NCBI RefSeq assembly: GCF_910592395.1
Contig: NC_088325.1
Span: forward strand, 3,627,501 to 3,691,500
DNA: 64,000 nucleotides
Direction of reading: 5' to 3'
DNA from: Lineus longissimus
Taxonomy: Eukaryota; Nemertea; Pilidiophora; Heteronemertea; Lineidae
Position 1 is the first letter of the stretch; each line of letters begins with the position of its first letter. Positions 12,201 to 22,806 of this stretch are shown in pieces. Made by a program: the position numbers and the translations under genes. The notes beneath the pieces were generated by a model. It worked only from the letters and a program-made list of their open reading frames with translations. It was not told where the DNA came from and searched no databases.

Positions 12201-12990
12201 CCTTTATAGGGCCATTTAAACACTTTCCAAAAAGATCGCATTAGACCGCATTCAGATCTGATCGGATCGAACCCCATTCCAGACTGAATGTGATCTCATT
12301 CAAATGTACCTGTTTAGACGCTCAACAGCAATGAGGACTGATGTAGATTTTTTTTTTTTGGTTCCACCAGGATGTCGCGGTGATGACACCAATTTAGCAC
12401 CACTAAGCATGCGTGCATATAAAGATTTAGTCCACATGAGATCGCATTTAGACGACCGATTGTAGGCCTTAAGGAGCTAGTGATGCTTTCTTGATGACCA
12501 ACAGGTTTATTTATTTAGGGTTCTTTGAGAGGCTTCGTGATGACTGATTAGTCTTTGAGGAGCACACCACCTCAGCGAGGCAAGAGCATGGAAAACACTG
12601 TTGTCTAATAAACTTTTGTCTAAATTACTGTACACCGAGTCAGTCCATGGAACAAGTATCACTCAGCAACTGTTACAAATGGAGCGGCTTGAAGATTAGG
12701 GTCTGCCATGCGTGACTGAAAACAGTACCATACACCCCGAAATCCTACTTTGTCATTAACCTTTGCGTATTTTATTTTAGTGTTTTGACAACCCTATAAC
12801 AGTAATTTCAATCAGATTGATTTTTGTCAGCATACATTTTGAGATTGGTAAATGTGAAAATAAATGAAAAACAAATAATTCTTGATTTATAGTATGCAGT
12901 AAGTCAAACTTCTGATCAGAATTCCTCTTGATTTTGACCAAATTTTGAACTGGCCTCTGCTTTAGATCATCTTGTTCTTCATGTTCTTGT
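9220..12990. repeat. 3' flanking block of gene unit 1
   Basis: Non-coding. It has counterparts after gene 3 (about 44,750-47,750) and, interrupted, after gene 2 (about 31,200-33,400 and 35,715-36,480). It includes an exon-like relic with a splice acceptor before 9466, an (ATT)n tract near 11,763-11,785, and 11,800-12,960, which closely matches 46,640-47,750. The short open frames here are not conserved between the copies and I do not call them genes. Confidence 0.65.
9466..9720 (+). pseudogene. Relic of a downstream Ig-like exon, unit 1
   Basis: After a pyrimidine tract ending in CAG, the phase-1 frame reads ALTVAVQP, similar to the first residues of the V exons (AL-x-G-x-Y-x-x-x-x-I-T-V-Q-P), then meets a stop after 16 residues. 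The homologous segments after gene 2 (31304) and gene 3 (about 44,995) share the acceptor and first codons. I read it as a decayed V-type exon left behind by the duplications; a short non-Ig 3' exon is the alternative. Confidence 0.35.
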
Positions 12991-13737
12991 TCATTTTAAT
13001 ATAAGAAGACCAATGTGACTCCGGCAAGTACACTGGCCATCTTCCGTCCAACATTGCGAGGAAGCGTGCACAGTCCCGCTTATATAAGGCATACATCCAT
13101 AGCTGGATCACTACCTGTCGCTACTTGCCCCGCAGAAGAACAGTCCACCATCACCCCTACTTAGAGCTGCAAGCCCCTGCAGGACCAATTTCAGATTTTT
13201 TTCACCAGAAACCCCATATTTTTCAGATTTTAATGGTGATGAATTCAGAGTTTTTAGGGTTTCTTGCCAACCTCTGTGCCGCGATCATCTTCGTGAGGAC
13301 TGATGCAACATGTTGCAAGAAGGCAGCAAGCAGCATGAAGATGTCATAGAGTTGTTCTGGATTATCTGCGATACTAGCAATGATGCTGGTGTTGGGCTAC
13401 CAGGGTGATGCCAAGTAAACTCAGGTGCACTCCAGAGGGGCAAATAGTTTCCCGTGCGAGGCATTATGCATGCTAAGGATAATGAATATCACATATTTCT
13501 ACTGAATAACGCCTATTTCTACTGTCTAAGAGTTGAAACAACACAGGAAAAACGTCAAACACTTTCAGGAAAATGACCGTCTAATACAACTTTAGCAGAA
13601 CAAACATACTAAATCGGATTATCCGATTATCTTATAACATGTTTAAAACCACCATTTTGATAACCATGTGTGGTGGTCAGTCTTTCATCATGTATGTGGC
13701 CATGCAGGCACTTTCTTTAATTCTTAACCCTTAAAGC
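12990..13737. repeat. S + T repeat, first copy
   Basis: S (about 13,000-13,350) is a family marked by GTGCACAGTCCCGC, seen again near 14,690, 36,610, 48,205, 49,015 and 49,595. T (about 13,350-13,740, resuming at 14,340) recurs at about 510, 14,975, 23,310, 36,895, 38,500, 50,335 and 52,225. The S+T pair is in tandem here with the copy at 14,560-15,205. On the minus strand S keeps a fragmentary open frame. Confidence 0.6.
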
Positions 13738-14335
13738 GCCGAATTAACAAAATCATATTACCCCTGAGCGCCGAATTAACCGAGCATTTTTGAAAATGAT
13801 TAATAACAACGTTATTTTTGTTACAAACACCATGGAATGTACTGATGATTTTATACAAATGGTAATTCCCGTCGATTTTTGTGACATTTCCCGCCAAAAT
13901 TTACTAATTAGGGGTTAATTAGTGCAAATACCCATAATCAACAAAAATATGGCCAGAACATACCTCCATCAGCTTTTTATACCTCCCTTGGTATTTTAAT
14001 AATAAGTCTGGGTCTAAATACATTGTTTCCATCCGATTCCTGGTCGAAGCATCCGTCTAATTAGTCGTAGCAGCGCTAATTACTCCTGATGACGTCATTC
14101 CCGCGAAAATGGGGCTTCAAGTTTTTGATAAAATACTCAAAAGCTTGTATAGAAACTTGAAATTTGTTCGATGCCATTTTGTGCTAAGCATCACTGTCGA
14201 AGTACCAAAGAGCGTACATGCACACTCACTGCCATCTCTTAGCAGACAGGTGGAACTAAATGTCTGCTGTCGACGATCGTCGCCTCTGGCGCTTCCCCCT
14301 TATGTCGACGATCGTCGCCTCTGGCGCTTTAAGGG
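13738..14335. mobile_element. TTAA-flanked MITE with CCCTTAAAGCGCC ends
   Basis: The left end CCCTTAAAGCGCC and right end GGCGCTTTAAGGG are perfect inverted repeats. Both are flanked by TTAA (13734-13737 and 14336-14339). The uninterrupted T repeats near 22,955 and 37,270 contain a single TTAA at this site, giving the empty site. TTAA duplication plus CCC-starting ends fits a non-autonomous piggyBac-type element. A 26-bp motif with GTCGACGATCGTCGCC is repeated twice near the right end. No coding capacity. Confidence 0.75.
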
Positions 14336-14559
14336 TTAAACGGCCAGAATTTGAATTTTAAAGTCAAGAGGAAGTTCCAAACTCCAAAATTTGATAAGTT
14401 GGGATATATGATGATTATTTAGGGGAATTTTTCTTATCACCTTGAGGTTTCACTTTCAGTTCCAGTATCAGTCCTACATTTGGATCAAGTCTTAGTCCAA
14501 GAATAAGATTTAGGTTCAGTTTCAGGAGAAAATTGAAATGGGTTGTCCCAGAAAAGGAT

Positions 14560-15205
14560 GTTGATAAGGGGAATCACTCATCGCTTAGGAAAAATAATCG
14601 TCACGTTCTTGTTCATTTTAACATTAGAAGAGCAATGTAACTCCGGCAAGTACACTTGCCATCCTCCCTCCAGCATTGCGAGGAAGCGTGCACAGTCCCG
14701 CTTATATAAGGCATACATCCATAGCTGGATCACTACCTGTCGCTACTTGCCCCGTAGAAGAACAGTCCATCATCAACCCTACTGCAGAGCTGCAAACCTC
14801 TGCGGGACCAATTTCAGATTTTTTTCACCAGAAACCCCATATTTTTCAGATTTTAATGGTGGTGAATTCAGAGTTTTTAGTTTTTCTTGCCAACCTCTGT
14901 GCCGCGATCATATTCATGTGGACTGATGCAAAATGTTGCAAGAAGGCAGCAAGCAGCATGAAGATGTCATAGAGTCGTTCTGGATTATCTGCGATACTGG
15001 CAATGATGCTGGTGTTGGCTACCAGGGTGACGCCAAGTAAACTCAGGTCGGTCCAGAGGGGCGAATAGTTTCCCGTGCCAGGCATTATGCATGCTAATGA
15101 TAATGAATAACGCCTATTTCTACTGAATAACGCCTATTTCTACTATCTAAGAGTTGAAACAACACAGGAAAAACGTCAAACACTTTCAGGAAAATGACCG
15201 TCTAA
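14560..15205. repeat. S + T repeat, second copy (T interrupted by Harbinger)
   Basis: This is a second tandem copy of the S+T pair at 12,990-14,520. The T part is cut at TAA (15203-15205) by the 7.6-kb Harbinger transposon and resumes at 22,807. Comparison with the uninterrupted T copies at about 13,590 and 37,130 shows the empty site. Confidence 0.7.
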
Positions 15206-16234
15206 AGCCCAGTTCATACTCGCTCGCCGACCAACAGTTGCGCTTTGGTAGGCGAGTAGTCGGCGCACTCCGCTGAGTTGAGCGGACCAATCGTCCGACT
15301 CAAAACGCAATGCGCGCGCTTCCGTCCAGGAAGTGACGGATCCGGCTAGCGTGTTGTGGACGCGTTTTTGTTGCGCTTCAATTCATACTATGTAACTGCG
15401 AGTATTCCGGTCGACTCGTTCATTTGTGACCATGGATTCGTCGGATGAAGAGGTGATCCTCCTATATAATGTGTTGAGGCAAAGGCGACGACGAAATCGT
15501 CCCGAACGAAGGTGGTACGTGAGACCCCTTTCATTCTCTTGTAAATGATATGCGTGCTCTAAATGACAGAGAAGTGCATCAACGATATTTCCGAATGAAC
15601 GATGTTACATTTGATGACTTGCTGCGGCGTGTTGCGCCTTTCATTGCTCACAAAGGTACCCATAGGTTTCCAATATCTGAAGCAGAGAGACTATCTGTAA
15701 CGTTGCGAATTTTAGCATCCGGGAATTCCCAGCAAAGTGTAGCCGACAGCTACCGTATCGGAAAGTCAACTATCAGTGGCATATTATATGAAACATGCGA
15801 GGCTCTATGGACCGTCCTTAAAGACGACTTTGTGGCCGTACCCACACAGGATGATTGCATCCGAATTGCTGCAGAGAACTGGCAGAACTGGAACTTCCCC
15901 ATGTGCTTAGGTTCAATAGATGGGAAACATGTTGCTATCAAAGCTCCTCCTCGATCCGGAAGTGATTATTTCAATTACAAAAAGTATCACTCCATCATTC
16001 TCATGGCGGTAGCAGATGGTAAATACAGATTCAGAATGGTTGATATTGGAGCTTATGGAAGAGAATCAGATGGCGGAGTTTTCAGTCGATCACAGTTTGG
16101 CATCAAGATGGATAATGACACATTGGGCATACCAGAGTCCGGTTGTCTCCCAGGAACTGATATCGAGGTCCCCTATATGTTTCTTGGAGATGAAGCATTC
16201 CCACTGAAGAAGAACCTGATGAGGCCATATGCTG

Positions 16235-16613
16235 GTAAGTATAACGGTTGCACATTTTGCTACTGAACGGATTAACTGTGCCGATTCGCGACGAAAATAG
16301 TTGTGAAAATGCCATAAATCGGTCATTTGACAAAAATATGTTTCTATAACATCCATTTAAATTTTCGAAAATGGCGCAAAGCATTTTCCATTAGTTTTTT
16401 GGCGCGAATCCAGGAAAATTTAAATGAAAGTTATAGAAACAGATTTTTATTCCTTGACCGAGTTTGATGAAAGAGGGAGTATCAAGAGAGCTGGAATCCA
16501 TTTGAACCAAAAAATATTTTTGTATATATTCAAGTTTATTATATCAGTTAGAAACAAGTTAATGGACAATGCTTCCTAACGATATCAATAAATTCGATGT
16601 AATTTTTTTTCAG
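16235..16613 (+). other. Transposase intron with a long imperfect palindrome
   Basis: Within this intron, about 16,345-16,370 (TTTCTATAACATCC...) pairs with about 16,415-16,442 (...AAAGTTATAGAAAC), and the pairing continues outward with mismatches to about 16,310 and 16,475. The stem encloses an AATGGCG/GGCGCG spacer. It may be a relic of a small foldback insertion. Confidence 0.4.
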
Positions 16614-16906
16614 GTACTGGATTGGATTATGAGCACAGAGTATTTAACTATCGTCTCAGTAGGAACAGGCGGTGTGTTGAAAATGCTTTCGGCATACTAG
16701 CAGCAAGGTGGCGAATATTTAGAGGTCCAATAGAAGTAAAGCCAGAAAACGTTGACGTAATGGTCAAAGCTACAATCGCTCTTCATAACTTTCTTTTGGC
16801 AAATGACGGACATTTCAACCCACGTGTTCGCTATGTACCACCTCAGTTTGTTGACTTCATTGGGGAAGATGGCGAATTGAAACCAGGGCAATGGAGGGAA
16901 ATTACA

Positions 16907-18542
16907 ATGAAACGGCCAGGGGCCATTGTGCTCACCGTATACATCTTTTATTAGGCAGGATCATGCTTAGTTTAGAGGTGAATATGGTGAACACAATCAG
17001 GCATGAAGACTTTTTTAGATGTGTATTGATGTCAAGTAATAAGACAGGGCAGTATATATAAGTTTATGATCCAACCAATAATTGTCTATGACATCAACAA
17101 GATCAATATCGTGTGATTGCTAAGAGTCCCTGCAATAAAAAATTCATCGAAAAAAAGTCATTAATAAGCGAGATATTGCACGTCCTACTTTTTCAGTTTT
17201 GACCCCCTGGTGGCCAAATCAAGAATCAGATCAGGCCAAAATTCGGTGTCAGAGATTATCTGATGTAAGGGGTTACATGTACCAACTTTCAAGTTCATAG
17301 CTTTAGCAGTTAAGAAACGTGCCATAGTTACACTCGAACGGTCAATTTACGCCATTTGACCTCTGTGACCTAGAAAAGGAGGTCAAATCCAAAAATCATA
17401 GGAAATGTGATGTATCCTTGCTAGGAGTCCCTGCCATAAAATTTTATCGAAAACAATTCACTCAAATAGGCAAGATATTGCACTTCTTCCTTTTTCCGTT
17501 ATGGCCCCCTGGTGGCCGAATAAAGAATCAGATCAGGCCAAAATTCCACATCAGACGTTATCTGATGTAGGGGGTTATATGCACCAAGTTTCAAGTTCAT
17601 AGCTTTACTGGTTAAGAAACGTGCCATAGTTTACACTCTAACAGCCAATTTACGCCATATGACTTCTGTGACCTTGAAAAGTAGGTCAAATTGAAAACCC
17701 GTAAAATATGTGATGTATTCTTCCAAACAGTACCTACCATAAGAATTTTATCGAAAACAAGTCACTTATAAGCGAGATATCACACTTTTTAGATTTCCAC
17801 TTTTGGCCCCCTGGTGGCAAAGTTAGGAATCAGATCGAACCAAAATTCAGCGCCAGAGGCTATGTGATATAGGGGGTTATATGTACCAAGTTTCAAGTTC
17901 ATAGCTTTAGTGGTTAAGAAACGTGCCATAGTTTACACTCTAATGGCCAATTTACGCCATATGACCTCTGTGACCTTGAAAAGTAGGTCAAATTGAAAAC
18001 CCGTATAATATAAAATGTATATTTGCTATGAGTACCTACAACAAAAGTTTTATCGAAAACAAGTCACTTATAAGCGAGATATCACACTTTTTAGATTTCC
18101 ACTTTTGGCCCCCTGGTGGCAAAGTTAGGAATCAGATCGAAGCAAAATTCAGCACCAGAGGCTATGTGATATAGGGGGTTATATGTACCAAGTTTCAAGT
18201 TCATAGCTTTAGTGGTTAAGAAACGTGCCATAGTTTACACTCTAATGGCCAATTTACGCCATATGACCTCTGCGACCTTGAAAACAAGGTCAAATTAAAA
18301 ACCCGTATAATATAAAATGTATATTTGCTATGAGTACCTACAACAAAAGTTTTATCGAAAACAAGTCACTAATAAGCGAGATATCACACTTTTTAGATAT
18401 CGACATTTGGCCCCCTGGTGGCCAAACAGAGAATCAGATCGGACCGAAAATCAGTGTCAGAGGTCAGCTGACCTAGGGCATTCTGTGTACAAAGTTTCAA
18501 GTTCATAGCTCTAGCAGTTAAGAAACGTGCCACTGTTAGGAT

Positions 18543-18588
<46 letters not shown>

Positions 18589-18630
18589 ACACAGCGCTAT
18601 CGTATAGACTCCCCTTACGGTGAGCCAAAA
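16907..18630. mobile_element. Helentron-like non-autonomous element, copy A
   Basis: It starts ATGAAACGGCCAGGGGCC...GCTCACCGTA and ends TACGGTGAGCCAAAAA, so the subterminal GCTCACCGTA and TACGGTGAGC are inverted repeats. Between them are five tandem core units of 300-304 bp (the AATAAGCGAGAT motif starts near 17,163, 17,463, 17,766, 18,068 and 18,372) and a (GAC)n tract. This architecture matches the pearl/HINE class described in bivalves. The split transposase ORF gives an exact empty site with no target duplication, as expected for Helitron-type insertion. Boundaries are uncertain by 1-3 bases because ACA is shared. Confidence 0.7.
18543..18590. repeat. (GAC)n microsatellite
   Basis: An almost pure GAC/ACG trinucleotide run that forms part of the 3' region of Helentron-like copy A. 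A shorter run sits at the same place in copy B (about 60,275-60,300). Confidence 0.9.
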
Positions 18631-18796
18631 ACAGATACAAACTTGCAGGAGGTTGGAAGACTAGGGGCCAATGTAGCAACAAGGCAGGCAACGAAGATCA
18701 GAGACACACTGTCCGAATATTTCCAAACAAACCACGGAATGGTTCCCTGGCAAAGAAATGTTGTTGATCGCGGAAGACACCCTGCGTTACCTTAGA

Positions 18797-19030
18797 TACA
18801 TGTCGGTCTGAAAACACTAGTTAAATGGGTAAGTTAGGCATACCATGAAAATTGTCACCTAATGTCTGAACGAATCTGTTGGGAAAAAAGGTACCAGTGG
18901 GACGTTGGAAAGAGGTCAGTGGTGATTCAGCAGGTGGGATGAAACTATCACTGTTGAACGATAGTGCTGATGTTGAGGCAGAGGTCATTGCCATGGTATT
19001 TAGTTGGTTTCCTGTAGGCTGTGTCTGAAA
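18797..19030. other. Spacer between the two Harbinger genes
   Basis: The two convergent Harbinger genes end on either side of this 230-bp stretch. I see no open frame or repeat in it. Confidence 0.5.
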
Positions 19031-22000
19031 CTATGTAACATTAGGCCTAGGATCACTTTCTGCAATGTCTTTCTCTTCCACTTCAAACAGTACTTGCTGA
19101 ATTTTCAACTTGGCTAGAGAACGATTTTTTCTCGAGAATTTCATTAACGATGCGCCAACCATTTTCCCGAATAGTGCCTCAGAATGGTTATCGTCAACAT
19201 TTGTCACTGCAGATGCCTTGTTTCGGAGGTACGTAACCATGGCTTCATCAACATCATTACATTGCATTCTCGAAGATTTGGTGGCGGTTTTCTTTGTCGA
19301 GACTTTACATGTACCGATTGAGATCCACGATGTGTCGTTGCTGCTTGTTGATGCAGAAACAGTTGGCTCCTCGTGATCCTTTTCACCGGCGTCATCGCTT
19401 TCCTCATCAGCGATAGAACGCCGGTCCTCGTCATTGCTTTCATTTCCTACCCGATGCATCTTCATGCAAGACGACCTGCAATATAAATGACAATATTAAC
19501 TTCAATGTTGGGGGGGGACATGTCAATAAATGGTACTTGCATCGCAAAAGATAATTTGTTCCTAAATCATTATAAAATTACCATGCAAGACTATGAATGA
19601 GAAAATTTAATAACATAAAAACTGCATATAATATAATTGTAAAGGTTGGAAACCCAAAATAAACTGTTCATTTACCTTTGTACATTTCCGTCAGTCTCTC
19701 TATGTTTAATATGGTCTGATAGGAAACTCATCAGATCATAGTATTTCCATTTCATCTTTTTCCCTCCAGGGTCACCGCTTCGACCACCTGCAGACTTTTT
19801 CACCTTCGTGTACTCAGTCAGTTGGCCGCGGCCCCATTTCCGCGTAATTCTCTCTGCGCTATGACGTCACTGCATATCATTACGAGCTCATTATCGCGTA
19901 CATTTTGGCGTGAAAAATATGAAGTCGGAAATCGATCCTAAACTTGCCAAAATCTTTCTGAATGACATGTAAACGGAACATATTATTCTAGATGAAACAT
20001 TAATTAGTAGTTTCATTAAGAAAAAAGTGTAAAAAGTCCTGAGGTTTGCTGTTTACGTGACTTTGAACAGCGGTCGTCGCCCGAAAATTTGCAATTTTTT
20101 CACGTAATTTTGTTGAATAAATGCACCTAACTCATCAAAAACATCGCGCGTGCTCAGAAGTAATGACTGATATTTATTGTTATATGTATCTTTGACTGAA
20201 TAACAAGATAGTAAAAATGATTATTTCTGCCGCACGGCTAGAAAATACGTTTAAGTTGCCTCTGATTTTTGTCAGAAAATGTTGCAGCCGGATTTAGGTT
20301 CCGACCACACCCGAAGTTGAGCCAAAGAGGCCCGAACACTAGGATCGCCACCATCGCTACAAAACGTGTTCTAGAATACTGATTATGAAAACTTGTCCAA
20401 TAGCCCATCCTGCCGTCCCATCCCTCCTTTCATGAGACCACCATTGCCCAAATTTAATGACAAAATGATACAAAGAAGAAACTTAACATTAAAGATAACT
20501 AATCCTCTCTTCTGCATCTTGAAACTCTTTAACAGTGAAACGCTAACATTGAAACAAGAACACCAATAACAAACAGACAGTCAATTGTTGAAGGGTGTAA
20601 AACACAATGCCAAATTCAAATTCTTGCAAGTGGTGCTGTTGAACTTTTCAAGTGGAAGGAATCAAACTTATTTTCATTCGTGACGTTATTTGCTAATGAT
20701 TGTTTACACCATTCAACAGCTTGACATGTTCATCAAACCCGATTGACTGGAGAAGTGAAAGTATTAGCTGAAAGATAAAGCAGATTTTTCCTGAATGACA
20801 ACAGCCTGGATGTACAATTACAACAGTCAAATTGATGACAAACTTCAAGTTAAACCAATCACAATCTTGCAGGAAGATGTCCTGTAATAGGTTAAGTTTA
20901 CACCTTTAACACTGGCATTGGTCATGCTGCTCAAATTACATACTTTATCAACTTTTTGGTATTATCTTTTACTGATACAGCAACTCTAAAAATGAGATCA
21001 TGGCAAGTTCTGTGCGCGATGTCTGGCACAAAATAACTCTTGTGGGGGTACTGATGAGGCTATTCCCGGCTTTATAAGCATCATTGATGGCTTGGAAGCC
21101 CGTTCAGACCCAGGCCAGGGTCAGGGAAAATGAACTATCCATCCAAAGGTCGTCCAAAATTACCAGACAATGCCTATTATTGAGCCATGTCACCTAGTAG
21201 GCCCTGGTGTTTTGGACCGTGAAGATCCACATTGTAATGTGTATATGATTTCTTTTCCTGAACTATGGCAGCCTTTTACAGGCAAATCTGGCAAAAAAGT
21301 GCCTAAACATAGGCAACTAAAATTACCAAACAAACAAAAGATATATCATTATGAGAAAGTTTATTTTCACAGAGGATATACAGAGAAATTTCTGAAGAAT
21401 CAGCCGGATTGCCCAACAGTAGTAGTAGACATCTCAGTCACCTGGATCTTTTCGGAAGTGAAGCATCATGGCTCATGCTTTACTGTTTGAGCACATCCAC
21501 ACAAATCGATAGTATTCCTGGTCAATATCAATGACGATATGGTGGAACACATGACATACCTCCAGTCTCATAACATAACAATAACATAACACTCACTCAG
21601 TCACTGTCGCTCTGACATTTCTGACGACTATTCTACCAGTAGCTTTATCAAAAGGCTCAAAATCATCTGGTCATTTGGCCACAAGTTGTAGAAATTATAG
21701 TCAGACTAAGCATATTCATCAACAGAACTCAAACAGGCCACCATCATGCCATTCTCACTTTTAACCACAATTTTTTTGAGACACGCTGTGCATTAAAATA
21801 TTTTTACAATATCGCGTCGTGCACGCAATTGCCGCGAAAAACGGCTTGATTAACATCACGTGATCCAAAACGTCATAAATATTAATGAGATTTCTTCGAA
21901 AAATCACCAAATTAAGTGCCAAAAAAGAAATATTTAGGAAACCGGGTGCTCAAATGTTTTAAAAGATATGAATTCATTTAGGATTGGTCAACCACTTCGC

Positions 22001-22561
22001 AAAAAATCAATTTACCAAATATCGCCGCAAAGCTGGAAAATATCTTTGAGTGAGGTATGTTCAGCGAAGATTGCGAAAATATCATATTTCGAAAAATTGA
22101 TCAAACTCGGTTGATTTTGCTTGGAATTTGATGAAATAAACACCAATTTTTTCTTTCAATAACGAACAATTTCGCCATCTTTGATCAATCGCTCTCCCCG
22201 AACAGTCGTGCATGCTACAGAGGTTTTAGTCTCTGCCACAAATATGGCGCGAATTAGTATCAAATTTTTACCGATAGGTGACAGTAGCAGCGCAACGCAG
22301 AGAGAAACGCTCTTTTGGCGCTGCGAACGGGGGCGCGGCCAACTGACTGTACTGATCCATCAGGTATTTCCACCTATCTTTCATGTCTTTTCAGTGTCTG
22401 TCATCAAAATGCTGACCAATGGATACCCAGCTCCCCTCGCATCTGCCATGATCCCTGTACTCGGACAGAGAGCTATTGTAGAGGTTGGGATATTTCCGAA
22501 CCTCTTCGATCAAACGTTCATCTTCAGTAGTAGAAAAAGGTTGTTTCTTCCTCGAAGACAT
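19031..22561 (-). pseudogene. Harbinger MADF-BESS DNA-binding protein, broken
   Basis: Read on the minus strand from ATG at 22561-22559. The MADF signature L-I-E-E-V-R-K-Y-P-N-L-Y is followed by W-V-S-I-G, an in-frame TGA, then the MADF core K-D-R-W-K-Y-L-M-D-Q-Y. At 22,350 the frame is cut by a 2.5-kb transposon and resumes at about 19,810 with the rest of MADF (W-K-Y-Y-D-L-M-S-F-L). A donor lies at 19675-19674, the acceptor at 19477-19476, and the joined frame continues in exon 3 (19475-19031), an acidic linker and a BESS-like C-terminus. In PIF/Harbinger elements a partner of this kind helps bring the transposase to DNA. One nonsense codon plus the insertion make this copy non-functional. 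Confidence 0.75.
19815..22349. mobile_element. 2.5-kb TIR transposon of unknown superfamily, nested
   Basis: Left end CAGTCAGTTGGCCGCG and right end CGCGGCCAACTGACTG are inverted repeats extending, with mismatches, into a C-rich stretch. TACT flanks both ends (19811-19814 and 22350-22353). Deleting the element and one TACT rejoins the MADF coding frame exactly (D-Q-Y to T-K-V), which fixes both the boundaries and the 4-bp duplication. Inside are A/T-rich sequence and short ORFs (for example 21170-21490) that I do not recognise; no DDE motif is evident. A 4-bp duplication with CAG ends does not decide the superfamily. Confidence 0.75.
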
Positions 22562-22806
22562 GGCGATGAATGTAGACTGAATGGAAGCGCAATGCGGAAA
22601 AAGTTAAATTTGGTTTATGTCCAATGGATTACAAGCGGTTATGTATTACGCACAAGTCGTCCGGGTGCACAGCGCAATGCGAGTTGTCCGCCTCATCCAT
22701 GTTCCGCATGTCACATTTCACTTGTTACATAAGGGTCTCCCGCGAGTGAGCGGCGACCAAAATTTCCGTTCCGCATGTGGGTCGGCGAGCGAGTATGAAC
22801 TGGGCT

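Larger units (their letters stand above)
15432..18796 (+). pseudogene. HARBI1-like Harbinger transposase, broken
   Basis: The reading frame starts at 15432 (MDSSDEEV, an Arg-rich stretch, then W-Y-V-R-P) and shifts frame near 15,525. It is then open from 15,526 to 16234, and after an intron (GTAAGT donor at 16235, CAG acceptor at 16613) from 16614 to about 16,906. The DDE triad is visible: Asp in GSIDGKH, Asp in RMVDIGAYG, and Glu in RCVENAFG on exon 2. At about 16,906 a 1.7-kb Helentron-like element interrupts the ORF; the family's C-terminal motif (GRLGANVATRQA...EYF...PWQ) resumes at about 18,631 and stops at 18796. The N-terminal frameshift and the insertion both argue against activity; the catalytic domain itself looks undamaged. 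Confidence 0.85.
15206..22806. mobile_element. PIF/Harbinger DNA transposon, 7.6 kb, inactivated
   Basis: The first 27 bases (AGCCCAGTTCATACTCGC...) are repeated in reverse complement at the right end. Both ends are flanked by TAA (15203-15205 and 22807-22809), the 3-bp duplication typical of PIF/Harbinger. The element carries the two genes known for the superfamily: a HARBI1-like DDE transposase on the plus strand and a MADF/BESS DNA-binding partner on the minus strand. Both are broken, and about 4.2 kb of the length is later insertions (about 16,907-18,630 and 19,815-22,349). Confidence 0.9.

Noticed and set aside
17163-18540. Regular 300-bp repeats as a CRISPR-like array or satellite
   Set aside because: The units are long, contiguous and without spacers, and they sit between Helentron-like ends; the copy at 58,692 has the same layout.
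21170-21490. ORF as a host gene or transposase
   Set aside because: No recognised motif, no exon partners, and it lies inside a transposon; reported only as an unknown ORF within that element.
22181-22732. Plus-strand ORF of 183 codons
   Set aside because: It is antisense to the MADF exon and crosses the edge of the nested transposon, so it is a shadow frame.
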